Origin: CAJQQK01 sp963696075
GTDB taxonomy: Bacteria; Pseudomonadota; Alphaproteobacteria; Rhizobiales; Hyphomicrobiaceae
Assembly: GCA_963696075.1 (NCBI GenBank)
Contig: CAVOJD010000029.1
Location: 704,710 to 768,709, forward strand
DNA: 64,000 nt
Direction: 5' to 3'
The notes under the pieces are model-generated. The model did no database searches. It saw nothing but the letters and a program-made list of their open reading frames with translations, and had not been told where the DNA came from. Below, one piece after another: positions 33,630 through 43,222 of this stretch. A program made the translations under genes and the position numbers. The first letter of the stretch is position 1; each line of letters begins with the position of its first letter.

Positions 33630-34886
33630 TCAGTCGCTGCTGATCATGCGCTGTTTGATCTTCTGACCGCTCGTCAGGCTCGGGCCGGGATAGATGATGA
33701 CGCGCGTCCCCTCCCCAAGGCCGCCTTTGACTTCGCCAAACGTGCCATTGTTGCGGCCGATGTCGACCTTGGTCAGTTCCGCCCGTCCGCCGTCAACGAC
33801 GAAAACGGCCCAGGCATCGCCATGGCGGAAGAGCGCGCTCGAGGGCACGACAAGCGCGTCCTTGGTCTCCCAGATCACGATCTGCACCTCGACGCGGAAA
33901 CCATGGCCAAGATTGCGCCGGCGTTCGGGCGGGCCGGTAAACGCGATGATCGCCTTGACGCGCTGTTCTTCGACGCCCAGCGCGGACGTCTTGGTGAAGC
34001 CCCAGGGCTCGACCCGCTCGACGACGCCGCTGAGCGTCTCCAACCCGCCCCATCTGCGGATCAACACGCGATTGCCCGGTGAAACCTGAACCGCATCGCT
34101 TGACAGCAATTCGGCTTCGATTTCCAGGTCGTTCGAGATATCGCCGATCTCGATGATGGCGGCACCGGCCGAGATCGTTGTTTCGCTTTCCTGGATGACG
34201 CGCAGCACGCGGCCGGAAATGGGTGCCGTCAGCGGGATCGAGTTGGCGATGTCACTGCCGCCCAGCCGGGAAGGCGCGCTGAAATTGGTTGGCGGCTTCG
34301 GACTGTCGAACGTGATCAGCTCGGCACGTGCGCGGGCAAGCTCGGCTTCACGCACCGCGATGTTGGCTTTGGCGATATCGAGATTGGCGTCAGCTGTGCG
34401 GAACGCGCGCAGGGCCTCATCGAGCACGGCCTCGGAGGTGACGCCGCGCCGGTTGAGATCGCGCTTGCGGGCAAGATCCGCCTGCGCGAACTCCTTCTCC
34501 GCAATCGCCTTCTTGAGGTCCGCGCGGGCCGCTTGGACGGCGGCCTCCGTGCCATGTACGGCTGCGCGCGCCTGCTCCCGCGACCGTGCATCCAGCGCCG
34601 GCGGATTAACCGGCAGCATCCGGGCGATCACGGTCTCGCCGCCGACGACGCGGTCGCCGGGCTTGACCTCGACCCTGAGCAGGCGTCCTGCGATGGGCGC
34701 TGAGACGACATAGGCATCGCGCACCCGTGTCCGCGCTTCTTCATCAATGGTGACGACCATGTGGGATTTACGTGCCGTACCAAGATCGACGGGCATTGCG
34801 CGCGGCCAGAACGCATAGGTCATGGCGGCTGCCAGCACGATGCCGGTGCCGGCCATCATCCAGGTGCGTGAGTGCTTGCGTGCCAT
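33630..34886 (-). CDS. HlyD/MacA-type periplasmic adaptor of an ABC efflux system
   Basis: This 418-residue membrane-fusion protein has an N-terminal membrane helix (about 9-27). A lipoyl half-motif VSAPIAGRLLRVEVKPGDRVVGGETV follows, then a long alpha-helical hairpin (about 95-195, rich in Ala, Arg and Glu), and the second lipoyl half PLTAPISGRVLRVIQESETTISAGA. Beta-barrel and C-terminal segments (VVPSSALFRHGDAWAVFVV) complete the adaptor. It is the last gene of the operon and follows the FtsX-type permease by six bases, so it most likely couples that permease and its ATPase to an outer-membrane exit duct. Confidence 0.88.
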   Translation of the reverse strand: MARKHSRTWMMAGTGIVLAAAMTYAFWPRAMPVDLGTARKSHMVVTIDEEARTRVRDAYVVSAPIAGRLLRVEVKPGDRVVGGETVIARMLPVNPPALDARSREQARAAVHGTEAAVQAARADLKKAIAEKEFAQADLARKRDLNRRGVTSEAVLDEALRAFRTADANLDIAKANIAVREAELARARAELITFDSPKPPTNFSAPSRLGGSDIANSIPLTAPISGRVLRVIQESETTISAGAAIIEIGDISNDLEIEAELLSSDAVQVSPGNRVLIRRWGGLETLSGVVERVEPWGFTKTSALGVEEQRVKAIIAFTGPPERRRNLGHGFRVEVQIVIWETKDALVVPSSALFRHGDAWAVFVVDGGRAELTKVDIGRNNGTFGEVKGGLGEGTRVIIYPGPSLTSGQKIKQRMISSD

Positions 34887-34892
34887 GGTGAT

Positions 34893-37259
34893 CTATTCCC
34901 GTGTCTTCAAGGCTGAGACGAGGTCGATCCGGTCGACATCGCGCTTGACCAGCCATCCGGAGATGAGTGCGGCGGCCAGGACGGCGATCCACGCAACGCC
35001 ATAGGCCTCGGGAGAAAACGACTGCGGGATCTGGTAAAGATCTGTCGAGAAACCGGCAGAAATGGCACTGGCGAGCCAGTAGCCCAGCAATGAGCCGACC
35101 GGCAGCGCGGCGAGCGTAATGATCGCCAGCTCGCCGAGCAGGACGTAGGCAGCCTCCCCCTTGGTGAAGCCGATCACGCGCAGGCTGGCGAGATCGCGTG
35201 ATCGTTCCGCAAACGCGATGCGTGCGCTGTTGTAGACAATGCCGAAGGTGATGATGCCGGCGATGGCGGCCATGATGTAGCGGACTGCACCGGCCCCCGT
35301 ATCCATCAGCTTCTTGAAGGCGGCACGGGTCTCGGCGCGCAGGCTGACGCCGGCGACGATCGGCATGTCCTTGATGCGCTTGTAGACAGCCGCACTGTCC
35401 GCCTGATCGATCCGCAGATAGGCGCCCGACACCCGGTTGGGTTCCTTCAGGGCGCGATTGAGGGCGGACAATTCGAGATAGGCTGGCGCGCCGAGCAGGG
35501 ATTGGGCAACGGCGACCACGGGCAGTTGCAGGACGGGCCGGCGGCCTTCGCGCACCTCGACCGTCAGCGTCTCCCCGGCCTTGAGCTTCAGGATATCCGC
35601 CAGGGCCTTGGCCAGGATGATGCCGTCGCGGCGCACGTAGATCGGCTGCATGTCGGCATCGACTGCGCGATTGAGCTTTGGTTGACCAACCAGTCCGTTG
35701 ATGGCACCGCGATAGGTATTGAGGCCATTGCGCAAGAGCGCGGGCACGGTTCTGACGGGCTCGACCTCGATGATGCCGGGCATCCTCTGCAGGGCATAGA
35801 TCGCGCTGTCGCCAAGGGGTTCGACAAAGCTGACGGTCACGTCACTGCGGTCGATGACGGAGAAGTTGAGCTCGAGCACCCTGTCGAACGAACTCATCAC
35901 CGACAACATCGCAACCGACAGCGCCATGCCGGCTGCAATGCCGATGATGGCCGCGCCTGCGCGCCATGGTTGCCGGAGCATACGGCGCACGATCATGCGG
36001 CTCGGCTGGTCCAGTACGCGCTTCAGCGCGGTGCTGATGGCGGCCGATTTCGAGAAGTCAGCAGGCGCCGGCGGGCGCATGGCGACGGCCGGTGTCAATT
36101 TGAAGATGCCGCGCAGGACGAACACGCCGCCGGCGGACGCTGCCAGGATGCTTGAGGCGATCGCGATCACGAACGCGCTGGGGTCGATCTGGAACACCAG
36201 GAATGGGAACTTGAAGTAGTCCAGATAGAGGACCGCCATGCTGCGTCCCGCAAGAACGCCCGCAAGACAACCAAGCGCAGCACCGCCCGCCGCGATGACA
36301 AGGATGAACTTGCCGTAGTGGGTTGCGACTTCGCGGCCCGAATACCCGAACGCCTTCATCAAGCCGATCTGCTCGCGTTCCGACTGGATGATGCGCGAGA
36401 TCACGATGTAGAGCAGGAACGCTGCAACCGCGAGGAACAGCGGCGGCACGGTTTTGCTTGAGGCCTGCAGGCCTGCGATCTCCTCGCTGATGAAGCGGTT
36501 GGAGACGTGATCCTTGAGCCCGTACGCACCGGCGGCACCGAATGGTCCAAGCAGCCGGTCCAACCCGTCGATGACGACGTCAACCCGTCCCTCGCGCGAT
36601 AACGCGACCAGCGCCTCGTTGAACGCCCCCTTGAGGTCGAATGCCGAGGCAAGTGCCTCTTCATTCATCCAGATCACGGCAAATCGGCTGTCGTCGGGTG
36701 CGAGTTCGCCGGGTGCGACGGCATAGAGAAACTCTGGCGACTCCGCGAGGCCCGCAATCGTGAACGTGCGGCGCGCCCCGTTCATCGTCGCCGTCAACTG
36801 GGATCCAGGACGCAGGTCATGCGCCTTGGCGAAACCACGCAAGAGCAGGATTTCGTCCGCCCGTGTCGCATCGAGACGGCGCCCGTCCGTCAGGTAGATA
36901 TCGTTGAGCCGCGGCGCGCCCCTCTCCGGCAACGAGAGCGCGCGCGCGCGCACAGGAACGTCGATCCCCGGCAGATCGATCAGCGCGCCCCCGTTGATGC
37001 GGCCCTCGACCGCGCCGACGCCGGGGATCTGCGCGATATCCTTAAGAAGATGGTTCGGCGCGCGCTTGGCTGGTGCAAAAACATCCGCGAGACGGTAGCG
37101 CTCGTAGTAGGCACGCTTGGTCTCGCCCAGCGAGTTGACGAGACCGTCCATCATCACGAGCATCAGGACGCCGAGCGCGATCACGACGGCGATCGCCACC
37201 GCCTGCCCCCTCATCCGCCACAGGTCGCGCGCGAGTTTTTTGTCGAGCGGGCTCACCAT
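34893..37259 (-). CDS. Large ABC transporter permease with two FtsX domains
   Basis: This 788-residue inner-membrane permease has an N-terminal helix (about 17-40), a first FtsX-type group of three helices (about 265-400), a helix near 430, and a second FtsX group near the C-terminus (about 665-780). Large extracytoplasmic domains lie between them. The GLMKAFGYSGREVATHYGKF and LRVIGFTKGEAAYVLLGE segments are the cytoplasmic coupling helices expected in each FtsX half. Such two-domain permeases occur with a LolD-like ATPase and a HlyD adaptor in efflux or lipoprotein-related systems. It overlaps the ATPase gene by seven bases. Confidence 0.9.
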   Translation of the reverse strand: MVSPLDKKLARDLWRMRGQAVAIAVVIALGVLMLVMMDGLVNSLGETKRAYYERYRLADVFAPAKRAPNHLLKDIAQIPGVGAVEGRINGGALIDLPGIDVPVRARALSLPERGAPRLNDIYLTDGRRLDATRADEILLLRGFAKAHDLRPGSQLTATMNGARRTFTIAGLAESPEFLYAVAPGELAPDDSRFAVIWMNEEALASAFDLKGAFNEALVALSREGRVDVVIDGLDRLLGPFGAAGAYGLKDHVSNRFISEEIAGLQASSKTVPPLFLAVAAFLLYIVISRIIQSEREQIGLMKAFGYSGREVATHYGKFILVIAAGGAALGCLAGVLAGRSMAVLYLDYFKFPFLVFQIDPSAFVIAIASSILAASAGGVFVLRGIFKLTPAVAMRPPAPADFSKSAAISTALKRVLDQPSRMIVRRMLRQPWRAGAAIIGIAAGMALSVAMLSVMSSFDRVLELNFSVIDRSDVTVSFVEPLGDSAIYALQRMPGIIEVEPVRTVPALLRNGLNTYRGAINGLVGQPKLNRAVDADMQPIYVRRDGIILAKALADILKLKAGETLTVEVREGRRPVLQLPVVAVAQSLLGAPAYLELSALNRALKEPNRVSGAYLRIDQADSAAVYKRIKDMPIVAGVSLRAETRAAFKKLMDTGAGAVRYIMAAIAGIITFGIVYNSARIAFAERSRDLASLRVIGFTKGEAAYVLLGELAIITLAALPVGSLLGYWLASAISAGFSTDLYQIPQSFSPEAYGVAWIAVLAAALISGWLVKRDVDRIDLVSALKTRE

Positions 37260-37978
37260 TCAATCTCCGCCGCCCGTTTCTTGTCCGTGTTCCCGACGAC
37301 GTCGCGGATCCGCCCGTCGGCAAAGTGGATGACGCGGTCCGCCATCGCGGCGGTGGCTGCCGCGTGCGTGATAATGAGCACCGTCGAGCCGAGCTGCTCG
37401 TTCACATCCTGGAGCACCTTGAGAACCGCGCGGCCCGTCGTTGAATCGAGTGCGCCCGTCGGCTCGTCGCAGAAAAGCACCGTGGGCTGCTTGGCAATCG
37501 CGCGGGCAATCGCCACCCGCTGTTGTTCGCCGCCCGACAACTGTGCCGGGAAATGGTCGACCCGCTCCTTGAGCCCGACAAGGGCGAGGGCTTCTGCCGG
37601 CTCCAGCGGGTTGTCAGCAATCTCCGTCATCAGTTCGACATTCTCGAACGCCGTCAGGCTTGGCATCAGATTATAGAACTGGAAGACGAAGCCGACATGG
37701 TGGCGCCGGTACAGCGTCAGTTCATCATCGTCCATGGCGGTCAGCTCAGCGTCGAAGAAATGCGCCGTCCCGGCCGTGGCCCGGTCGAGCCCCCCGAGGA
37801 TATTGAGTAACGTCGACTTGCCGCTGCCCGATGCCCCGAGCAGAACCACCAGTTCACCAGCCGGCACCTCAAGATCGACACCGCGCAGCGCATGGACGGC
37901 GGCGTCCCCGGTGCCATAGACCTTGGTCACGCCTTGGGTGCGAAACGCCCTCTTCGAACTCGGCCGGACCTCAACCAT
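37253..37978 (-). CDS. LolD/MacB-type ABC transporter ATP-binding protein
   Basis: This 241-residue ATPase has Walker A GASGSGKST, FVFQFYNLMPSLTAFENVEL as Q-loop region, signature LSGGEQQRVAIARAI, Walker B VLFCDEPTGALD and the switch His in IITHAAATA. The frame is open further upstream, but ATG 37978 gives the usual N-terminus ahead of TKVYGTGDAAVHAL, with GGAAGG upstream. The gene starts 19 bases after the RND pump gene, so the ABC and RND systems share one transcript. Confidence 0.92.
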   Translation of the reverse strand: MVEVRPSSKRAFRTQGVTKVYGTGDAAVHALRGVDLEVPAGELVVLLGASGSGKSTLLNILGGLDRATAGTAHFFDAELTAMDDDELTLYRRHHVGFVFQFYNLMPSLTAFENVELMTEIADNPLEPAEALALVGLKERVDHFPAQLSGGEQQRVAIARAIAKQPTVLFCDEPTGALDSTTGRAVLKVLQDVNEQLGSTVLIITHAAATAAMADRVIHFADGRIRDVVGNTDKKRAAEIEW

Positions 37979-37997
37979 CAGCGCGCCTGACCTTCCC

Positions 37998-40900
37998 TCA
38001 TTCCCCCGCCACGATAGCGTTTTTATCGCCGGTGCTTGCGTCCCGGTCCGCCCGCTTCGCCATCCGCTCGGCCGACCACCGGCTGAGGGTCTCGCCAAGC
38101 ATGAGCATACATGGCGTGAGCAGCAGCGTGAGCAGGGTCGCGAAGGCAAGCCCGCCCGCGATCGAACTGGAAAGCTGCGTCCACATCTGTGCGGACGGCG
38201 CACCAAACGCGATGTCCCGACCGATCAGGTCGATGCTCATCGCGAACACCATCGGCAGCAGGCCGAGGATGGTCGTGACCGAGGTCAACAGCACGGGCCG
38301 AAGCCGCTGGGCCCCTGTGCGCAGGATCGCCTCGGCCGGCTCCATCCCCCGCGCTCTCAGATCATTATAGGTGTCGATCAGGATGATGTTGTTGTTCACG
38401 ACGATACCGGCGAGTGCGATGATGCCGATACCGCACATCACGATGCCGAACGCCTGGCCTGTGGCAAGGAGCCCGATGAGCACGCCCGCAATCGAGAACA
38501 CGATCGCGCTCAGCACCAGGACCGTCTGGTAGAAGCTGTTGAACTGCGTGACGAGGATGATGGTCATCAGGAAGATCGCGAGCGCGAAGGCGTTCATCAG
38601 GAAGGCTGCCGCCTCCTGCTGGTCCTTGTCCTCACCTTTGAACGAGACCACGATCGACGGATCGAGGCCGGCTTCCTGGACGGCTGCCTTGAGCTTGCGC
38701 GCCTGCGCGTCGACCAGTGCCCCCTCCGCGACGTCGGACTGGATGGTGATGACGCGGCGCCCATCGGTGCGATTGATCGTGCCGGTCTTCGATGCCGGCG
38801 CGATGGTCACGAAGTTGCGGATCGGGACCTGGCCGTTCGCAGTCGGCACGCGCAGGTCGCCGAGCTTGCCAAGGTCGCGCTGCTCCACGGGGAAGCGCAG
38901 GCGGATATCGACTTCCTCCTCGGCATCATCGGGCCGGTATTCGGCAAGCTTGACACCGGTTGTGATCATCTGCACGGCCTCGCCAAGGACAGCGACATCG
39001 GCGCCATAACTGGCGGCCTTCTTGCGGTCGACCTGGATGCGCCATTCGATGCCCGGCAAGGGCCGCGTGTCCTCGGTGTCAACGAAGCCGCCGACCCGCT
39101 CCATCTGAGCCCTGATCGTCTCGACGGCAGGGCCGACTTTCGACCAATCGAGCGACGAGACCTGCATCTGCACGGGTTTACCTGATGTGGGCCCGCTGCT
39201 TTCCTTCTGGATCTCGACCTTGATGCCGGCGATGTCGCCCGTGAGCTTGCGTACCTCGTCGAGGATGACGGCAGCCTTGCGCCTGAGGCGCCAGTCGACG
39301 AACTCCAACTGCACGGTGCCGATGACATCCTCGGGTGTATCGCTGCCACCTTTCTCCGAATTGGCGATGGTGCGGGCATAGAACGTCTTGACGCCCTCGA
39401 CGCCGAGCAGGCGCTGCTCGACCGCCTGAACAAGCCTGTCGCGCTCCATCACCGACATGTCGCCGCGCGCACGGATCTGAACTCGTGCGAAATTGGGTTC
39501 GGTTGCGGGGAAGAACTCAACGCCGCGTCCACCAACGGCGAACGCGCCGATCGCGCCAACAAGCATCAGGACAGCTGCGAGCAGCGTCACGGCCGGCCGC
39601 TTTGTGAGCGCGCGAAGCAGCCGCAGATAGCCGCCCGAAAACCCGCGAATATCATCGAGGTTGCCACTTTCCGCAGCCTTCAGCGCGATCAGGTCCGTGC
39701 CGTCGCCCGCCGTCTTCGCGCCGATCACCGAGCCCAGAACAGGAATGAAGACGAGCGCCATCGCGAGGGATGCGCAAAGCGTCAAAAGCACGGTGATGGG
39801 CAGGAACTTCATGAACTCGCCGATCACGCCGGGCCACGCCAGCAGCGGCACGAACACCGCCAGCGTCGTCGCCGTCGACGCGATGATCGGCCACGCCATG
39901 CGTTGGGCAGCTTCCGCATAGGCTGCACCCCGCTCGACGCCTTCAGCCATCTTGCGGTCGGCAAGTTCAACCGTGACAACGGCACCGTCGACCAGCATGC
40001 CAACCACCAGAATGAGACTGAACAGCACAACGATGTTGAGCGTGAACCCCATTTGCGAGAGGCCCATGATGCCGGCGAGAAACGCCCCCGGGATGGCAAG
40101 CCCGACGAGGATGCCAGGCCGAAGCCCAAGCGCTGCGATGATCACGATCATGACGAGCGCGATGGCGGCGAGCACGTTGTTCTGCAGATCGTTCAGCATC
40201 GTGCGGATGCCCTCGGACTTGTCCTGCAGATAGTTCACGGTAAGGCCCGGCGGCCAGATCGACTGCGCCTCACCAACGATGCCCTTGACCGCCTCCACCG
40301 TCTCAATGATGTTGGCACCAAGCCGTTTTTTGACTTCGAGTGCCAGCCCCGGCCGGCCGTCGAAGCGCGCAAACCCGGACGCATCCTTGAAGGTGCGCCT
40401 GACGGTGACGACATCGCTTACGGTGACGACGGTATCTCCGACGATCTTCACCGGCAGCGACATCACGTCGTCGATGTTCTCGATCACGCCGGGGATCTTG
40501 AGCACCATGCGGCCGGCGCCCGTGTCGAGCGCGCCGGCTGCGATCAGGCGGTTGTTGCGCTGGATGATGCTGGCCAGTTCGCCAAAGTTGATATTGTAGG
40601 TCTCGAGGATCGTCGGGTTTGCGGTGACCTCGAGAACTTCTTCGCGGTCGCCCGCAATGTCGACCTCGAGGACACCCTCGAGTGCCTCGATCCGGTCCTT
40701 CAGTTGACGCGCGATCGCGATCAATTGGCGCTCCGGAATCGTGCCGGAGATCGCAACGGTTAGAACTGGAAACAGCGCCACATTGAGCTCGGTCACCACC
40801 GGCTCCTTGGCGTCTGCCGGGAGTTCGCTTTTCGCCCGGTCGACCTTGTCGCGGACATCGCCGATCGCCTTGTCGGCATCGAAGCCGGCATCAAACTCGA

Positions 40901-41180
40901 GCGTCACCGAGCCATAGCCTTCGGCGGCGACCGCGCGCATCTCCTTCAGGCCTTCGAGCGACTGGAGTTCTTTTTCCAGCGGCCGCAGCAGCAGGCGTTC
41001 AGAATCCTCAGGCGAAATGCCCTCAAGGCTGGTCGAGACGAACACGATCGGGATCGCAACGTCTGGCTCCGATTCCTTCGGGATGTTCACATAGGCCGTC
41101 GCGCCGACGATCAGCACCATCGCGAAGATCAGCAAGACGGCGCGCGAGCGGCTGAAGGCAGCGTTGATCAGGGTATTCAT
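37998..41180 (-). CDS. RND-family efflux pump, inner-membrane subunit
   Basis: This 1060-residue proton-driven pump has the standard RND layout: helix 1 (about 12-30), a large periplasmic domain, helices 2-6 (about 335-500), a long loop, a second periplasmic domain and five C-terminal helices. Helix 4 carries LILVVGMLVDGAVVTVE, the proton-relay segment, with Asp-Gly where many drug pumps have Asp-Asp. The N-terminal VNIPKESEPDVAIPIV is typical of the group that exports drugs, lipids or organic compounds; I see no metal-pump motif. Its start overlaps the adaptor stop (ATGA). Confidence 0.93.
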   Translation of the reverse strand: MNTLINAAFSRSRAVLLIFAMVLIVGATAYVNIPKESEPDVAIPIVFVSTSLEGISPEDSERLLLRPLEKELQSLEGLKEMRAVAAEGYGSVTLEFDAGFDADKAIGDVRDKVDRAKSELPADAKEPVVTELNVALFPVLTVAISGTIPERQLIAIARQLKDRIEALEGVLEVDIAGDREEVLEVTANPTILETYNINFGELASIIQRNNRLIAAGALDTGAGRMVLKIPGVIENIDDVMSLPVKIVGDTVVTVSDVVTVRRTFKDASGFARFDGRPGLALEVKKRLGANIIETVEAVKGIVGEAQSIWPPGLTVNYLQDKSEGIRTMLNDLQNNVLAAIALVMIVIIAALGLRPGILVGLAIPGAFLAGIMGLSQMGFTLNIVVLFSLILVVGMLVDGAVVTVELADRKMAEGVERGAAYAEAAQRMAWPIIASTATTLAVFVPLLAWPGVIGEFMKFLPITVLLTLCASLAMALVFIPVLGSVIGAKTAGDGTDLIALKAAESGNLDDIRGFSGGYLRLLRALTKRPAVTLLAAVLMLVGAIGAFAVGGRGVEFFPATEPNFARVQIRARGDMSVMERDRLVQAVEQRLLGVEGVKTFYARTIANSEKGGSDTPEDVIGTVQLEFVDWRLRRKAAVILDEVRKLTGDIAGIKVEIQKESSGPTSGKPVQMQVSSLDWSKVGPAVETIRAQMERVGGFVDTEDTRPLPGIEWRIQVDRKKAASYGADVAVLGEAVQMITTGVKLAEYRPDDAEEEVDIRLRFPVEQRDLGKLGDLRVPTANGQVPIRNFVTIAPASKTGTINRTDGRRVITIQSDVAEGALVDAQARKLKAAVQEAGLDPSIVVSFKGEDKDQQEAAAFLMNAFALAIFLMTIILVTQFNSFYQTVLVLSAIVFSIAGVLIGLLATGQAFGIVMCGIGIIALAGIVVNNNIILIDTYNDLRARGMEPAEAILRTGAQRLRPVLLTSVTTILGLLPMVFAMSIDLIGRDIAFGAPSAQMWTQLSSSIAGGLAFATLLTLLLTPCMLMLGETLSRWSAERMAKRADRDASTGDKNAIVAGE

Positions 41181-42274
41181 GGTTCCTCCGGATCCCCGCC
41201 GCCGCCCGCCTTCGTTGCCTCGACGGCTGCGACGCGCTCTCCGGTCCGCACGAACCCATGCCCAACCGTAATCACGCGCGCTGTCGCGGGCAGGCCTGTC
41301 ACCCAGACCCCGCCATTGGTCGACTTGACGATGTCAACGGGAAAGAACGCGACGCGCCCGCCCGCATCAACGACTTTGACGCCAACGATACCGGCCGCGT
41401 CGAGCGAGAGGGAGGCCGGAGAAATGAAGTGCGCCCGCGTCGCGCCGACGTCGATCTGCGCTTCGGCGCTGATGCCGGAGAAGATGGTGCCGTCCGGATT
41501 GGAGACTTCGATCTCGACGCGGAAGGTGCGCGTTGTCTGGTCAGCATCGCGCGAAATGTAACGCACCACGCCGGCAGCCTCGCCACCGGTCGCAAGCTTT
41601 ATGGTAGCGTCAGCGCCGGTCTTGATCCGGGCAATATCCTGCTGCGACACCGGCACCCGGACAAGCAGCGGGTCCGCGTCGACAATGGTTGCAATCTCGC
41701 CGTTGATCGCGACGTAGTCGCCGACCTCGACCGAGCGAGCATTCAATATCCCATCGAACGGTGCCCGGATATCGGTGTGCCCCACTTCGATCTCAGCCTG
41801 CCGCCGATCGGCGATGGCAGCCTTCAAGGCAGAGTAGAGTTCCTCGATCCGTCGCTGTGTGGTGTGACCGCGATCCAGGAGCTTCAGCGCGGCATCATAC
41901 GAGCTTTTGGCCTCAGTCACGCGCGCGGCGGACGTGGCGAGCCGGAACTCGCGGTCATTCATGGCAAGCCGGACGATGACGTCTCCGGCCTGGACCCGGT
42001 CGCCCCGGCCGGACACAACCTCGGCGACCTTGCCGGCCGTTTCGGCGCGTACCGTGATGCGGCGCTCCGGCTCGACGCTGCCCTGGGCCACGACGAACTG
42101 GGTCACGGCTTGTGCCACGACGGTTTGCACCTGCACAGCCGTTGCTTCACGCGTACCCGCTGCGCCTGGTGGTTTGACCGAGACATCTGGATCATTGGAA
42201 GCCAGAAGCCCGCTGGCCATCCATGCCGCAAGCGCCAGGGCGGCGCCGGTGGCTATGAGGTGTGACGATTTCAT
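41177..42274 (-). CDS. RND efflux periplasmic adaptor subunit
   Basis: This 365-residue membrane-fusion protein of the RND type has a signal peptide or membrane anchor (about 5-25). Lipoyl halves are visible in PERRITVRAETAGKVAEVVSGRGDRVQAGDVI and HTDIRAPFDGILNARSVEVGDYV, with a short helical hairpin between them. A beta-barrel (PLLVRVPVSQQDIARIKTG) and a C-terminal domain follow. The ATG at 42274 overlaps the PadR stop (ATGA), and the end overlaps the RND pump start in the same way. The three genes are therefore one translationally coupled unit. Confidence 0.9.
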   Translation of the reverse strand: MKSSHLIATGAALALAAWMASGLLASNDPDVSVKPPGAAGTREATAVQVQTVVAQAVTQFVVAQGSVEPERRITVRAETAGKVAEVVSGRGDRVQAGDVIVRLAMNDREFRLATSAARVTEAKSSYDAALKLLDRGHTTQRRIEELYSALKAAIADRRQAEIEVGHTDIRAPFDGILNARSVEVGDYVAINGEIATIVDADPLLVRVPVSQQDIARIKTGADATIKLATGGEAAGVVRYISRDADQTTRTFRVEIEVSNPDGTIFSGISAEAQIDVGATRAHFISPASLSLDAAGIVGVKVVDAGGRVAFFPVDIVKSTNGGVWVTGLPATARVITVGHGFVRTGERVAAVEATKAGGGGDPEEP

Positions 42275-42852
42275 AGAGCGCGCTCCTTGCGTTTGGCGCG
42301 GTGCGGTGGCGAACCGGCGGCTCTGCGGCTGAGCGTGGCTTTCAAGTCGGGCAACTCCCGCCGCAGAAAGTCGATTTCCGCCTCCATGACGGCGAGGGCA
42401 TAACGCGAGATGAACTGTTGGCCCGGCGTGCCAGCCGTGCTGCCTGAGCCCTTCAGCCAGTCCTCTGTAACCTTGACCCACGCTTCGAGTTCGCTGACGC
42501 GGCCAGTCAGGATCTCCAGAAGGTGAGCGCTTGGCACATGCTCGGCAAAGAACATGAGGGCGAGCATTTCCGAGCGCACTTTGTGCCGGCCCGGCGACTC
42601 CGCCAGCCCCGCTTCGAAGGCGGCCATCCCCTCTGGCGTGATCGTGAAAATCCGCTTGTTCGGCCGGTCATCCTGCAGCACGCGCTCAGCCGTCACATGG
42701 CCGCGCTGCTCGAGTTCCTTCAGCGCCGGATAAACGCCGCTGGGCGAGATCTCCATGAAATGCGCAAAGGTCTCGGTCAGTTGCTTGCGAATATCGTAGC
42801 CCGACGCATTACCCAGTGTGAGTACGCCCAGGCAGAGGGTCTTGGTATCCAT
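42271..42852 (-). CDS. PadR-family transcriptional regulator
   Basis: This 193-residue regulator has a PadR winged helix (about 1-85: LCLGVLTLGNASGYDIRKQL, then SPSGVYPALKELEQRGHV and the wing RPNKRIFTITPEG). A C-terminal helical dimerisation domain of the Vir_act_alpha_C type follows (about 95-175, including LEAWVKVTEDWL). ATG 42852 gives the canonical N-terminus. As first gene of the efflux operon it probably represses the operon until a toxic ligand binds. The AT-rich stretch 42891-42919 is the likely promoter and operator. Confidence 0.9.
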   Translation of the reverse strand: MDTKTLCLGVLTLGNASGYDIRKQLTETFAHFMEISPSGVYPALKELEQRGHVTAERVLQDDRPNKRIFTITPEGMAAFEAGLAESPGRHKVRSEMLALMFFAEHVPSAHLLEILTGRVSELEAWVKVTEDWLKGSGSTAGTPGQQFISRYALAVMEAEIDFLRRELPDLKATLSRRAAGSPPHRAKRKERAL

Positions 42853-42890
42853 GCGGTCTGAAGTCCTCGCGACGACGATCGGCCAGAGTG

Positions 42891-42919
42891 GCATAGTACA
42901 AAATATAATAGCATAAATA
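42891..42919 (-). promoter_or_regulatory. AT-rich promoter/operator of the efflux operon
   Basis: A stretch with almost no G or C, in a GC-rich genome, lies 40-70 bases before the PadR start and contains TACTAT and TATATT-like boxes on the minus strand. This is the natural place for a PadR-controlled promoter; I cannot fix the exact hexamers. Confidence 0.4.
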
Positions 42920-42978
42920 GGGCAGAAAAGCCCTGGCCGGCGTGACGGGGCCGGAAGACGCATCCCGCGGCGAGATCA

Positions 42979-43173
42979 GTGTGGCCGATGTGGTCGCCCG
43001 GCACGGCCCCAGTCCGGCCTACCCGCCACCGTCTGACCGACCTGCTGGCAGCCTCTGCGGCAGGCCGGATCCAGCCGCGCGTGATGTCCAACTATTCAGT
43101 TGAAGCCGGCAAGGCCGCCATTGCCGAACTCGCCGGTCGGCGCGCGGTCGGACAGATCGTCCTGACGCGGTAA
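42979..43173 (+). pseudogene. C-terminal remnant of a zinc-type (MDR) oxidoreductase
   Basis: The last about 45 residues of this 64-residue frame, from DLLAASAAGRIQPRV to AVGQIVLTR, match the end of quinone-oxidoreductase-like MDR dehydrogenases (a 'LLALIAAGKLRP ... AHRLME...GKIVLT' pattern). Nothing of the catalytic or NADP-binding part precedes it, so this looks like the stub of a deleted gene at the boundary between the efflux operon and the sulfatase island. Confidence 0.4.
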
Positions 43174-43222
43174 AGCGCAGGCATCGCCCCCGGTCACAAG
43201 GTGCGCGAGGGCCTCAGTCGTC

